Part shown: positions 10,401-19,957 of the stretch, one piece after another
Layout of the letters: each line of letters opens with the position of its first letter
How positions within the stretch are numbered: the stretch's first letter is position 1
Source of the DNA: Welwitschia mirabilis
Taxonomy: Eukaryota > Gnetophyta > Gnetopsida > Welwitschiales
Reading direction: 5' to 3'
Assembly (NCBI GenBank): GCA_051453625.1
Contig: JBOZIK010000001.1
Coordinates: 135,372,419-135,394,972 of the forward strand
DNA length: 22,554 nucleotides
The notes under the pieces: generated by a model
Told to the model about the DNA's origin: nothing
Database searches by the model: none
The model's input: only the letters and a program-made list of their open reading frames with translations
Translations under genes and position numbers: made by a program

Positions 10401-10973
10401 TAAATAAAAAGGATTAATATATTATTTATTAGTTTAAGACACATCAAGCTATGTCTTAAATTCACCTCTCAAAGGAGAGTATCCCAAAGCCTTTGATAAA
10501 GTATTCCCAACTATAGATTTCAAAGAACTTTCCATTCCTAAAATGAAATATTAGTTAGACATTAGCATAGCTAAGCAACAAAAGAATGACCATAGGAATA
10601 GTTTGCTAACTATCTTGAAAGAGTACAAAATGCTATAGAATAATTTTTAGAATATATCAACATCTTTTTTATAATAATATGCAAGGTCAGTTGATACAAG
10701 TACATTACATGTGGCATGTGATGCAAAAGATAAATTTCCTCACCAATTAGAAAGAAAGATGATCCTCGCAAGCTAGAGGAAATTTCTAGTTCTATATTCT
10801 AGGGTGGAATATAGGAATCAAGTCATTTAGATTAAGTTATATCTAAGCATCTCTAACCATTAAACATATGTACCTTGTAGGAATGTTTAGACACTTCTTT
10901 AGAAATTTAAAAAAAACAATCATAAGATTAGTGGTAATTTGAAAGAAAGCCAACACTAAAGGGCCAATAATTT
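10401..10973. other. Sequence between core and second copy
   Basis: AT-rich, with only short coding-like scraps. I see no recognisable motif and no similarity to the region just upstream of copy 1. Confidence 0.4.
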
Positions 10974-12328
10974 GATGATAAAGTAACATCTCTAGAAAAT
11001 CCATCATCTCCATTAGAACCTGAAATCATATTTTTAGATAAGGCCAATTCAAGAAAAAGGCAGTTGATAAGTTAGAAACACACTAAAGACAAAGACAAAG
11101 ACCATCTCTTAGATATAAAATGGAATCCTACACATAATCTAGTGTTCCTTGCTCCATAGGAAGTAATTTTTTGACATTCCAAGATTATGAGTTTGCATAA
11201 GTGATCTTCATCTACATTATAAGTATTTCCATCATCTGTACATAGTCTCAAATAGCATGTGGAAGAAACATCAATTTACAAAGCTTGCATCCCTTATATG
11301 TATAGAAAATGTTGGTTGGTCTTCTATTGTTTATAATTTGTTTAAAATGGATATGATAAGACTATGAACTAATCTAAGATAAGTGGAAATGAAGTCCCAA
11401 TTTACTCAAGGTAATATCCAAACCATGTTGTCTAGCATGTAACTAGAACACTATCTTAATCAAACATGATAAGAATTAGGTTTTTTTAAATAGCTGAACT
11501 GATCTTTATATGTGAACTTTTTCTAATTGGGAAATTCATTATTGAGTTTTGGAACAAACATGCAATATTGTAGATAGTTAGGTATATCTGTTGATATTGA
11601 TATAGCCACTTAGAACCAAAATCTATGTAGCATAATCTAATCACTGATGGCAATTCATAATTTTATCTAACCAAGTGTTATCAATTTTGTGTAGTAATGA
11701 AATCTTATAGACTATGAGAACATAAAAATTCACATAAGCTAATATATGCAATGCCCACTTATAAACTTAAATTCTCATTCCAATAATGAAAACAAATATG
11801 ATGTCAATACCATGCATTTTGGAGGTTGCTATAGCTTATAAAAAAGCATGTATCTGAGATGTACAGCCCTAACTTATTAGTGATGGATGATCAAGTTTTT
11901 TAGATAATTTTCGAGTATATGCAAAACAACAAGAAGATTATAACAGTCTTACAGCAAATGATACATAAAATACAAATAATATCAATTCTTGTTATCAAGG
12001 ACAATTTCCTCAATCTATTACAAACATCAATGTAGAGGAAACTCTTGAAGAGATTGGAAAAGATCTTCTAAAATATTTTGTAAATCAAACATTCAATCTC
12101 ATAACTTTTGAAAAGGCTCACTGAAATCAACAAATCTAGATGATAGATAAGCTCTCGTGTTTCATTTAGAAAACAGGCTTCCTTCCCTCTCTAAAGAACT
12201 TATAAATGACAAAGATAATAACAATATGTTAGAAGCATAATAGGAAAAAACTAAAATATGAAGAATAAAGAGGAGAAGAGTGAAATAATGTTGCAATGAT
12301 AAACCACATATAAAGTATTTATTTATAA
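10974..12328 (+). pseudogene. Copy 2 of the duplicated, unrecognised coding-derived unit
   Basis: It aligns with 8076-9428 from CATCATAAAGT/GATGATAAAGT to ATTTATAA with very few indels (1355 versus 1353 bp). Identity by eye is roughly 85 percent. The same protein-like segments are seen, for example from ATG 11257, with partly different stop codons. Shared stops point to decay before the duplication, and private stops to decay after it. Beyond 12328 the comparison is blocked by the gap in copy 1; an LTR-like start TGTTAGAAGC at 12227 is shared. Confidence 0.6.
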
Positions 12329-12660
12329 TAAGAATAATAATAGAATTTAGAAAATATAAAGGATTCCAGGTATAGAAAATCTAAAGAAAACTAAATGTAG
12401 GGAAGAGTGCATCTAAAATGGGGTTAATAAATTCTCGATTCTACACCTCATCAAATAAATACTTTTATAAAAAGAGTTATCTATCCAATTTAAATCACTT
12501 TCCAAAAGGCGGGTAATGAAGGAATTCTATTATTTTCCAAATAAATACATAACAATCATAATAATGCTCAATTGTAAACACAAAAAGTGCTTTCCACTTG
12601 ACATGTGCACAAAATAGAAATTGCTTTTCAATTAACAATCATAAACAACTTCTCACTTCC
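12329..12660. other. AT-rich sequence downstream of copy 2
   Basis: This may continue the LTR-like insertion that starts at 12227; a TTCCAAAA near 12505 is a possible decayed end. No coding signal is visible. Confidence 0.3.
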
Positions 12661-12671
12661 CAAAATAAGCC

Positions 12672-14165
12672 ACCTTTGATATAGCCACTTGGAATTTCTT
12701 CATAATGTTTAGAATAGATGTTTGAGTTGAATCCACATCACTTCTCATCTGCAAAAGCTTTTGATTCTTAGAATTCTGGTTAGAATAAATTAGTTCTATA
12801 GAGACTTAGAACATAAAAATATTCATGAAAATTCTCAATGGCTCCGTTTCGATGACCAAAATTGCATCTTTCAATATCAAAGGTATGGAAATGGTTGTTA
12901 AGACCATTGAAGTAGTAAATTTATCTTCTACAACCATTCAAAATGATTTTCAGACCATCATAAAATTCAACATCTCTATCCATGTTCATCATCCAGGCTA
13001 TGCTTCTAGATTTATAAACCAACACATGTAGAAATTTGCTTGAAAAACTGAGAAATTATAACAACAATAAAAGATGCTTCTTCTTTAGTCATTTTGATGT
13101 AGAAGTCAACATCAAAGTCGATATCCTTAATTTTCCTAAGTAGCCTTATAATATAATATAAAAAATTATCAAAATAAATATGGTCATGAGGTTCTTATAA
13201 CCGAAACCAATAGGTTTCTCCACCCAAATTGTCATAGAATGACCAATGTTGTAGAACAGCATGAGACTATAAAACACGAATGTCAAAACGTACCCATCCA
13301 TATGTAGTAATGAGTTCCATTTCATACATCATCCTGTATTCTTTAAGAAACATTCATAACATTAATATCTCTTGAATTAACATGAGATAAGAAAAACCAT
13401 CACACCTTATTACTTGTGAATCATCTCTTGGTGGTTTTTGTAGATGAAATAGAGCATACTATTTTTGCAATTAGTTCTTTTCCTCTTTTTTGATTGAGTT
13501 TTTATTTCAAAAATAATTATTCTTTATATTCAGATTTATGAATTACTTCAATAGAGAAAGAGCTTGACAATAGTATTCCTTTCACTATCTTCAACTTTTG
13601 AAAATACATAATAGAACAGCCAATTCAAAATCAATTGTGAAGTAATGAGACCTATAATACAAATAATTTTTTTATCTTACCTCAGTATTGTTTGAAGCTT
13701 CCTCTTTTTTTTTTTTTTTTACTTAGAATGTAAAACTTTCTGCCTTTTTTCATTACCATTCCTTTCAATATGTAAATTGTTATTACTTGAGAAGAGCCCA
13801 TGTTTTCAGTTCCATTGACAAGGCCCTTTCTCCTCAAAGCATTTAGATTTCCTTCCCCCGCTCTCTTACAGATGAAATTCTAGAGCATATATTTAAATTT
13901 TTTTTAGTGAACTCTAAAATAAACTAACAAGGAACTGCAAAAAATGTCAAGAATAAAGGTAAATTAAGCATGCAGAGAAACTCAAGTAGATTTTACATTA
14001 ATAAGTTTATATTACAGATTTGGCTAAAAATAGAACTTGTTGTTCCCAAACTTGGAGATTTTCTTCTTTGGATTTAGAAGTATTCTTCACACTGGTAGGC
14101 TTAGCCACATCCCCTATTGAAGGTTCATTGTTATTTTTAAATTCCAACTCAAATTCCTTTACAGC
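12672..14165 (-). pseudogene. Decayed multi-exon gene, product unknown
   Basis: Several exon-like pieces lie in the same direction on the minus strand. (1) 14165-14016: exactly 150 nt, open, acceptor TTCCTGTAG/GC and donor TCT/GTAATA; hydrophilic, with VKEFELEFKNNNEPS. (2) About 13870-13681: a Cys/Lys-rich piece with one stop and a run of 17-18 A that would encode poly-Lys, ending in the strong donor ACTGAG/GTAAGA. (3) About 13362-13050: about 100 codons with three stops, including YGWVRFDI, LQHWSFYDNLGGETYWFR and KIKDIDFDVDFYIKMTKEE. (4) 12781-12672: a helical piece with LLQMRSDVDSTQTSILNIMK. Retained introns indicate a genomic copy and not a processed one. I do not recognise the protein. 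The open frame at 12825-13031 on the plus strand is probably spurious. Confidence 0.45.
14016..14165 (-). CDS. Exon-like piece of the unknown minus-strand gene
   Basis: Best-preserved exon of the decayed gene: 150 nt, open throughout on the minus strand, flanked by a pyrimidine-rich acceptor (ATTCCTGTAG) and a GTAATA donor. The product is charged, with Glu, Lys and Asn predominating, and shows no known motif. The call rests on splice-site logic and frame continuity. Confidence 0.4.
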
Positions 14166-14219
14166 CTACAGGAATATACACATTCCATTGGTTATAAAAG
14201 ATCAAAGAGTTTAGCCTAA

Positions 14220-15467
14220 TGGCATATAGATCTATTTAAAATAACAAACCAAAGCTATAAAACAAACCAGAGCTATAAAATAACTATTTTAACTAAGAAC
14301 AAAAACCAAATTACTAAAAGAATGAAAAAGAGCATTTTACAATTTTATCTCCAATTATTTTAAAATAATAATAATTCTTCAATAATGATTGGCATAGATA
14401 GGATATCTAAGATAAAAAATCAAGAATCCAGGATTTGTGGCTACCATTCTAATATATGAACATGTAATTGGGAGTGAAAAAACATGCATGGCTAAAATAA
14501 CAAAACAGGAAATTAAAGGCAAACATACAAAAATAGTATAAGGTGTATCCAGTTTCTTTAGTTAACTTAACTAGAACCTTATGAAAAAATGCTAAAGACT
14601 TGTTCCTAGGAATTTATGAGGAATTTTAAATGCAATATGTATTAGATCTTAAAATAGGAAATGCATGTTGTATGAATCTAATCAAGTTAACATCCATGTA
14701 GCTTAAAATGCGGCCTTTGTAATTAGTGCTTTTATTGTAGAGCAGTGTAAATCAAAAAACCTCAAAATTATCTAAGATAATCACCTTAATATATATTAAA
14801 TAATAACATCAACTCTAGATTTCATTATTGTTTACTAGGGGTTTACATTTGCAGTTTGCATAGAAAGAAAGAGAAACAGATGGTTAACGTTTGGATATGT
14901 TTACATGCATCGACTTTGGATACATTGCATGAATGCTGACATTCACTTATACAAAAATAGTTTGATCATTAAAAGAGATCTGTGATTGTTCACTATTCTT
15001 TATATCTCTAATTTTCATGTTCTGTACTCCTAATCATAGTTTCTTCTACTTGTTATGAAATTGTTCTGAAAAAAGTTGTCATACATGATTTTTCCACCTC
15101 TGATTTTGGAAGAAGTTTTTTTACACTTGTTATTTATTAGAGTCTGCATTGCATATTCTAGGGTTCTTAGAGTTTATTTTCACATGTAGGCATCACATTC
15201 AGTCCACTTAAATAATAATGGGAGATAATTTGGGTTTGTATGTTGATAAGATCATAATATCAGAAAGTTTTAAATCTCCTTGATAGAGGTGAAAATGGGA
15301 TCTATTTCCAATATTTTCATGACAAAGAATGAGAATACTCTGTGTGTATGCATATTGGGAAGGAGAGGGATAAGACTCCTTTAATTAATGGTAGTACCAA
15401 TAATAAATATGAGGAATGTTGAATCTATCAAGAGGAGGATGAGCACAAAAACATGGAGTCACCTTGC
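14220..15467. other. Intergenic AT-rich stretch
   Basis: I see no coding continuity, LTR or clear repeat here; short open frames are random-looking. Confidence 0.45.
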
Positions 15468-15521
15468 NNNNNNNNNNNNNNNNNNNNNNNNNNNNNNNNN
15501 NNNNNNNNNNNNNNNNNNNNN
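15468..15521. other. Assembly gap, 54 N
   Basis: 54 N, so an estimated-size gap, unlike the 100-N gaps elsewhere. Confidence 0.99.
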
Positions 15522-16110
15522 AATGAAAAGGGGAGCATCATGTGTGCAATATGCCATCATACATGTAGTCTTGGTACATGTCTCAAAATGAGTATAAAGA
15601 CACAAGATGTATAGGGAATACTTGCGAAAAATTAAAGAGCAAGGTGCAAAAAAATACAAAGGATTTACCATTTTAATGTTTCATGCTTTAAGTGTGTGCT
15701 ACTTAACTTTATTTTGTTTCTGATAAATATACATTATGTAAATATCATAGTAAATTTTGTAATTAAAAATTGTTCAATCCTCNNNNNNNNNNAGCACACA
15801 GACATATCATGGTCATTGTTAGTTATTACAATTGGCTTTTCTTGAGAATTAAAATAGGCCAAAACATAGTAAACTTATGATTCATTAAAGAAAAATTGAT
15901 AGGAAAGAAGATTTTGATAGGAGAAGTTAAAATTGGAACATTTTCTCAAAAAAGAGATATAGTTACACATTTGTGAAAGAGCTATTATTTGAAGCTTTCA
16001 AAATAATGATTAATTTATATAAGTAGATCATTTCAAGCATAAGATGTAAAATAAATCAACGAATGGTAAAGCAAATAACATGGTATCTAAATAACTAAAA
16101 AAAATGAAAA
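15522..16110. other. AT-rich sequence downstream of the NFU exon
   Basis: On the minus strand this would be the intron following the NFU exon that ends at 16116. No further NFU exon is recognised. Confidence 0.4.
15783..15792. other. Assembly gap, 10 N
   Basis: Ten N only; a small sized gap. Confidence 0.99.
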
Positions 16111-16115
16111 TGTAC

Positions 16116-16295
16116 CTTTTCCACATTTTCTTCTATTAGTTCAAGACCCATTTCCTCACCCATAGCTTGCTCCACAACAATAATCTTTGGCATGCTCTCC
16201 ATTAAACACCTTTTTATACCCATTTTCAGAGTAATCACAGAGTTTAGACATGATCCACAGGCTCCTTTTAGCTTTAATTTCATAATAAGACCAAC
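16116..16295 (-). CDS. NFU (NifU-like) iron-sulfur scaffold exon, intact but partial
   Basis: The minus-strand frame is open from the gap edge to a splice donor GAAAAG/GTACAT at 16115. It reads [20 protein letters not shown] and then [11 protein letters not shown], which is the NifU-type domain of plant plastid NFU proteins. These proteins assemble [4Fe-4S] clusters and hand them to targets such as photosystem I. The cluster-binding CxxC is present as C-G-S-C (codons at 16259-16248). There are no stops or frameshifts in 60 codons, in contrast to the neighbouring copy. The 5' part of the exon lies in or beyond the 100-N gap at 16296-16395. It could belong to a live NFU gene, or to a younger fragment. 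Confidence 0.65.
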
Positions 16296-16395
16296 NNNNN
16301 NNNNNNNNNNNNNNNNNNNNNNNNNNNNNNNNNNNNNNNNNNNNNNNNNNNNNNNNNNNNNNNNNNNNNNNNNNNNNNNNNNNNNNNNNNNNNNN
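16296..16395. other. Assembly gap, 100 N
   Basis: Exactly 100 N, inside or at the start of the intact NFU exon; it hides how this exon joins the cullin sequence. Confidence 0.99.
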
Positions 16396-16547
16396 TCATA
16401 TATTTGGCAACATAGCATCATAACAACATATAGTAGATAACAAGGACATAGGATTTCTAATTCAAATAGATGGAGAGGAGGCCACTCTTTCATGCACATA
16501 AAATGACTACTTAGATAGTGACACAGGTCAGGAATTTCAGTGATAGA

Positions 16548-17861
16548 TTAAGCAAGATACCTGTACAGTTTGCGATCTATCTTGCCCCTTTCTAAGAACT
16601 CCCTTTTTATAAGGAACTTTATACACTTTTTAATTACAGTAGGATTCAGCAAGAAATGGCTCTGTAGCTATTTGGTGACTTCTGTGACAATATTATTATG
16701 GTTAAGCACATGCCTTGCTTTCATGATTCTAATAATAGCAGCTTCAACTTGTGGCTTCCTATCTTCCTTCACCTTCTGTCGAGTTTCTTGTTTCTCTGGC
16801 TCAGACTCCTTCCGCACAGCAACAATACCTATCTTGACCTTATAAAACTTGGAACTAAACTTTTCATTGAAGTAAAAAATGTCATTTTCACCAATCTCTT
16901 TACTCATTGGCTCCTTGCCAAACACATTTCTACCCTGCACCAGTGTAAGAGACTGCAAGCACCTTTTTAGATCAAGAGATGGAATGTCTGTTGCATATTC
17001 CATGTCTTTATAACTCAACTAATCTGCTAAATTAAAAAGCATGAGTACACACATCTTATGTGTTGACACATTCAACTCATGCTTTTGATTTTTATCAAAC
17101 GTTGCCTTTAAATCTACTGTTCCCATGTTTGTTTGTCATGTTAACCTCCTACCAGTATGAGTGCTAAGGTAGTAACTTCTGAACTTTTCACAAATAGCTA
17201 AGATTTCATTGGGTAAATTGCACTTTGATCCACCTTGTATTGGTCATGAACCTATGGTTAGAACATGTACACTTAGAGCCGACCCTTTCATTCACACCCA
17301 AAGAGGCATTGAATCCCTGCATGGTATCACATGAGGTTTTCATGTCTGTAAACATACCTTCTAGTTTAGATGTACATTAGTAACCACATTTAGTTTTTAA
17401 TTTTAGTATTAAGATTTTCTCTGCCTCATCTGAAATTGTCTTCCTAAAAAGAAGTCGTTTGGCTAAGTATTGCTTAGTACTTTTCAAACACGTCCTTTTC
17501 TTGTAGATACCTAAAAGCATCATTACTTTGTCCAAACCTATCTCAATATCATCTTCACTAACCCCTTTCAGACCTTTCCTCAACTTGTCATTAATAAACA
17601 AAGACATGTACTCTGGTGACCTAGTATTCAGATTAATGAAATACTCAAATGATGAGTTCAATGCATTTTGGAAGGTTTTGTCATTGTTAAATGAAACACT
17701 TATAATTCTGTCATACTTGTCCTTTAAATTAAGAAGAGACTACACAAATTCCATGGGATCTTTTAGCTTCTCAGTGTTTGTAACAACTTCTTACTTGCAT
17801 CATGGAGATGACTCGTCATCACATCCCTAATAGTATCAAGACTTGAAGGAAACCTACGACA
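16548..17861 (-). pseudogene. CUL3: CUL3-type cullin, C-terminal fragment
   Basis: About 440 codons on the minus strand follow the C-terminal 60 percent of plant CULLIN 3, the scaffold of BTB-type E3 ubiquitin ligases. Landmarks in order: RRFPSSLDTIRDVMT, ALNSSFEYFINLN, SPEYMSLFINDKLRKGLKGV, LAKRLL, EGMFTDMKTS, QKHELNVST, DLKRCLQSL, FYKVKIG, ESEPEKQETRQKVKEDRKPQ, then the neddylation motif RIMK (Lys at 16721-16719) and a normal C-terminus LYRYLA with stop at 16550-16548. Damage includes TAG for a conserved Gln at 16670-16668, another TAG at 17021-17019, a TGA for a conserved Trp near 17135, and two small deletions near 17500 that together restore the frame. No intron is seen. The N-terminal part, which binds the BTB adaptor, is absent, and the 5' edge abuts NFU sequence directly. 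Confidence 0.9.
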
Positions 17862-18130
17862 CATTTTCCACAATTTCTTTTGTTAGTTCAAGACCTGTTT
17901 CTTCATCAAATGCATTTTTATACCCATTTTTAAAATTATCACAGAGCTTAGACATGATCCACATACCCCTTTCAGCTTCAATTTCATAACAAGATCATTA
18001 ATATCATATAATTCAACATTTCCTTCATCTGATATAAGAGATGGATGCACTTCATCCAACACCAACTCAACATTTTCTTCAGTTAATGCTAACACGTCTA
18101 TCGATGTTGGGCTGGAAACCACTTGAGAAA
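17862..18130 (-). pseudogene. NFU (NifU-like) exon, damaged, joined to cullin fragment
   Basis: The exon starts after a good acceptor TTTACTTTCTCAG at 18131 on the minus strand and reads [20 protein letters not shown], then [17 protein letters not shown], with the CxxC cysteines at 17963-17952. This is the NifU-type domain of a plastid-style NFU protein. Compared with the intact exon at 16116-16295, a block of roughly 40-45 nt is missing after MGIK, which shifts the frame; the remainder (DEETGLEL) is in the next frame. It then runs directly into CUL3 sequence within a few bases of where the NFU exon normally ends. Upstream intron sequence is retained, so this is a genomic and not an mRNA-derived copy. 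Confidence 0.85.
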
Positions 18131-18179
18131 CTGAGAAAGTAAAATACAAGATGTTATACTGTATTGACAAGGCTTAACA

Positions 18180-18930
18180 TATCCATTCATAAGAATTGAA
18201 TTCAAAGTTTGAAACCAAATTTTTCTATGATCGAATCAAATTAAAAGCTGTAACCAAGTTTTGATTGGTATGAATTTGATTGCTTTATGGAAATGTCAAT
18301 GAGCTTTTTGTTTCTAGGTATGCCTTAAACTACAGATTTCATACATTCATATTCCATTCTATTTCCTAAAAAGCTACCAAAAATCATAAAACAAAAACTC
18401 ATAAACAAAAATCAAGTAATTTCTGTATCAGAAGCAACATCAAAACATTCAACATTCCTTCATCCTCTCAAAACATCACACACAACACTTTGCACCCAAT
18501 TTTCATATGCATATTATGTTTAAATTTAATATGCTTGTTTATCACCAACACAACCAGTAAATTATTTTTTTTAATGCTTTATTGCATGAGAAGAAAGTTG
18601 AAAAGTATAAACCCTTTGATAAACATAGAAGATTACCTAGGGCTTGGAGACAAGTCAAACATTAAACACCAAATAGAAGGACAGGAGAAAATAATGAGCT
18701 GTAAACAAGTCAAACAGGGACTAGAATGGAGGCAGGTCTTCACACTGCCCTCCCTTGATCCTATAATAAAGTGCATTGAACTACTATGCTTAAGTGAGAC
18801 TAGGTTGTCTGAGCAGGACCTGGCAATCACATCAAAAATATCCTTACACTAATTAGAAAAGACCAAAGAGGAGAAACATTATAGAAGAGAATGGATCTAT
18901 TAGTTGCTGCCTAACATATCCTGCTTTTAC
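18180..18930. other. Sequence between NFU fragment and orphan exon
   Basis: The first part would be the NFU intron on the minus strand. An open plus-strand frame at 18490-18852 (120 codons, no known motif) may be chance; its second half, around QVFTLPSLDPIIKCIELL, looks slightly protein-like but I cannot support a function. Confidence 0.35.
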
Positions 18931-18935
18931 TTCAG

Positions 18936-19068
18936 CAAGTTTGAGAAAAGTCCTCCAAGAGATTCGCATCAAGATCCAAGAGCCTTTATTCTTCATGCTC
19001 GCATTCCTAGAGGTCCATCTGATAGCATACCAAAGGGTGCATTACTAAAGATTCAAGATCCTTTTAAG
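18936..19068 (+). CDS. Isolated exon-like piece, product unknown
   Basis: A 133-nt open stretch sits between a textbook acceptor (CTGCTTTTACTTCAG ending at 18935) and a donor AAG/GTATAT at 19069. It encodes 44 codons including PPRDSHQDPRAFILHARIPR and KGALLKIQDPFK, with no stops. The composition is protein-like and richer in Pro, Arg and Asp than the surroundings. I do not recognise the gene, and no partner exon is visible nearby. It may be another captured fragment like the NFU and CUL3 pieces, but lies on the opposite strand. Confidence 0.45.
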
Positions 19069-19541
19069 GTATATTAATGATTAGGTTCTAGAATTAAGGC
19101 CCAAAAGAAATAGGTCTCTGTTTATCGGTTTTGATAAATGAAAACTAGTCTTCAAAAATTGGCTAAAAACACCTACAGGAGATCTCATTTACTGAAGGAT
19201 GAGAAGTGCAAAGCGCAAGGCATCATACACTAGAGAGAGGGAGATGATAGCAGGGAGTTATTTGAAATCTCATAGCACCAGTAAATGGGTTCTGGCTAAA
19301 CAAAACAAGGGGATCATAGCTAGACATACCCTTTTCCAAATCCAAAAATGCCATAAACAAGAATGATAAAGTGTCACAACTGTGACCATGTCCACCTTCC
19401 ATGTTCTTTATCCATATCATCACATGCATACATTGGTCGCATGTGGCCTTACTTAGGCATATTCACTTTCCAATTAAATATTATAGACCATTATAATAGG
19501 CAATTAAGAGAGAGAGGGTAAGCAGTTACCAATTATTTAAT

Positions 19542-19640
19542 ACTTGTAATGGCTATGGTCGTGGTTTAGTGCTTGTAGTGGCCCTGTTGGTGGTTTAGTG
19601 GTTTAATACGTGTAGTGGCCTTGTTAGTGGTTTAGTGGTG
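19542..19640 (+). repeat. Short tandem repeat inside the LTR
   Basis: The unit (C)TTGTAGTGGCC(C/T)TGTTGGTGGTTTAGTG and variants occurs three times (from about 19542, 19572 and 19610). The visible part of the 3' LTR reaches the first unit at about 22534 before the window ends. Confidence 0.75.
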
Positions 19641-19669
19641 GACTTAGGTAGTTGTTTATGCATTTTTCC

Positions 19670-19717
19670 TATTTAAGCATCACAAATGTATGAGTATTGA
19701 CATGTTGAATGAATAAA
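19670..19717 (+). promoter_or_regulatory. LTR TATA-like box and poly(A) signal
   Basis: TATTTAAG at 19670-19677 and AATAAA at 19712-19717 lie in the usual order for the U3-R region of an LTR. Functionality is inferred from position only. Confidence 0.45.
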
Positions 19718-19849
19718 ATCTTGAATTACATACTTTTTTAATTTCTTCTTTTCTTTCTGTTCAACCCCCCTTTCCTTTCTTCTTCTTTCTTCTTCCCTTC
19801 TTCTTTCTTTCTTTACTTCTTCAGTCCAATTCCTAAAAATCATGACAAT

Positions 19850-19861
19850 TGGTATCAGAGC
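19850..19861 (+). promoter_or_regulatory. Primer binding site, initiator tRNA-Met type
   Basis: TGGTATCAGAGC, the standard plant tRNA-Met complement, lies two bases after the LTR. Two decayed repeats of the LTR-end plus PBS sequence follow (19876-19887 and 19893-19915). Confidence 0.9.
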
Positions 19862-19957
19862 ATCAATCGTAATAATTGGTATTAGAGAATAAATCATGAC
19901 AATTGATATTAAAGCACCGATACTGGTAATACCCTGGCACGTACTTACTCTTAAACC

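Larger units (their letters stand above)
19372..19847 (+). repeat. 5' LTR of the gypsy element
   Basis: It starts TGTCACAAC and ends CATGACA two bases before the PBS, 476 bp. A TATTTAAG TATA-like box is at 19670-19677, AATAAA at 19712-19717, and a long TTTCTTC-type pyrimidine tract at about 19736-19820. A minisatellite-like stretch lies at 19542-19640. The outer 15 bases match the 3' LTR exactly. Confidence 0.9.

Noticed and set aside
16192-16440. Plus-strand and minus-strand open frames through N gaps (also at 5000-5210, 9423-9620, 15388-15671)
   Set aside because: They stay open only because N is not a stop; the plus-strand frame at 16192 is antisense to NFU.
16570-16970. Plus-strand open frames opposite CUL3 and NFU (also 17528-17830)
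   Set aside because: Shadows of the minus-strand cullin coding sequence.
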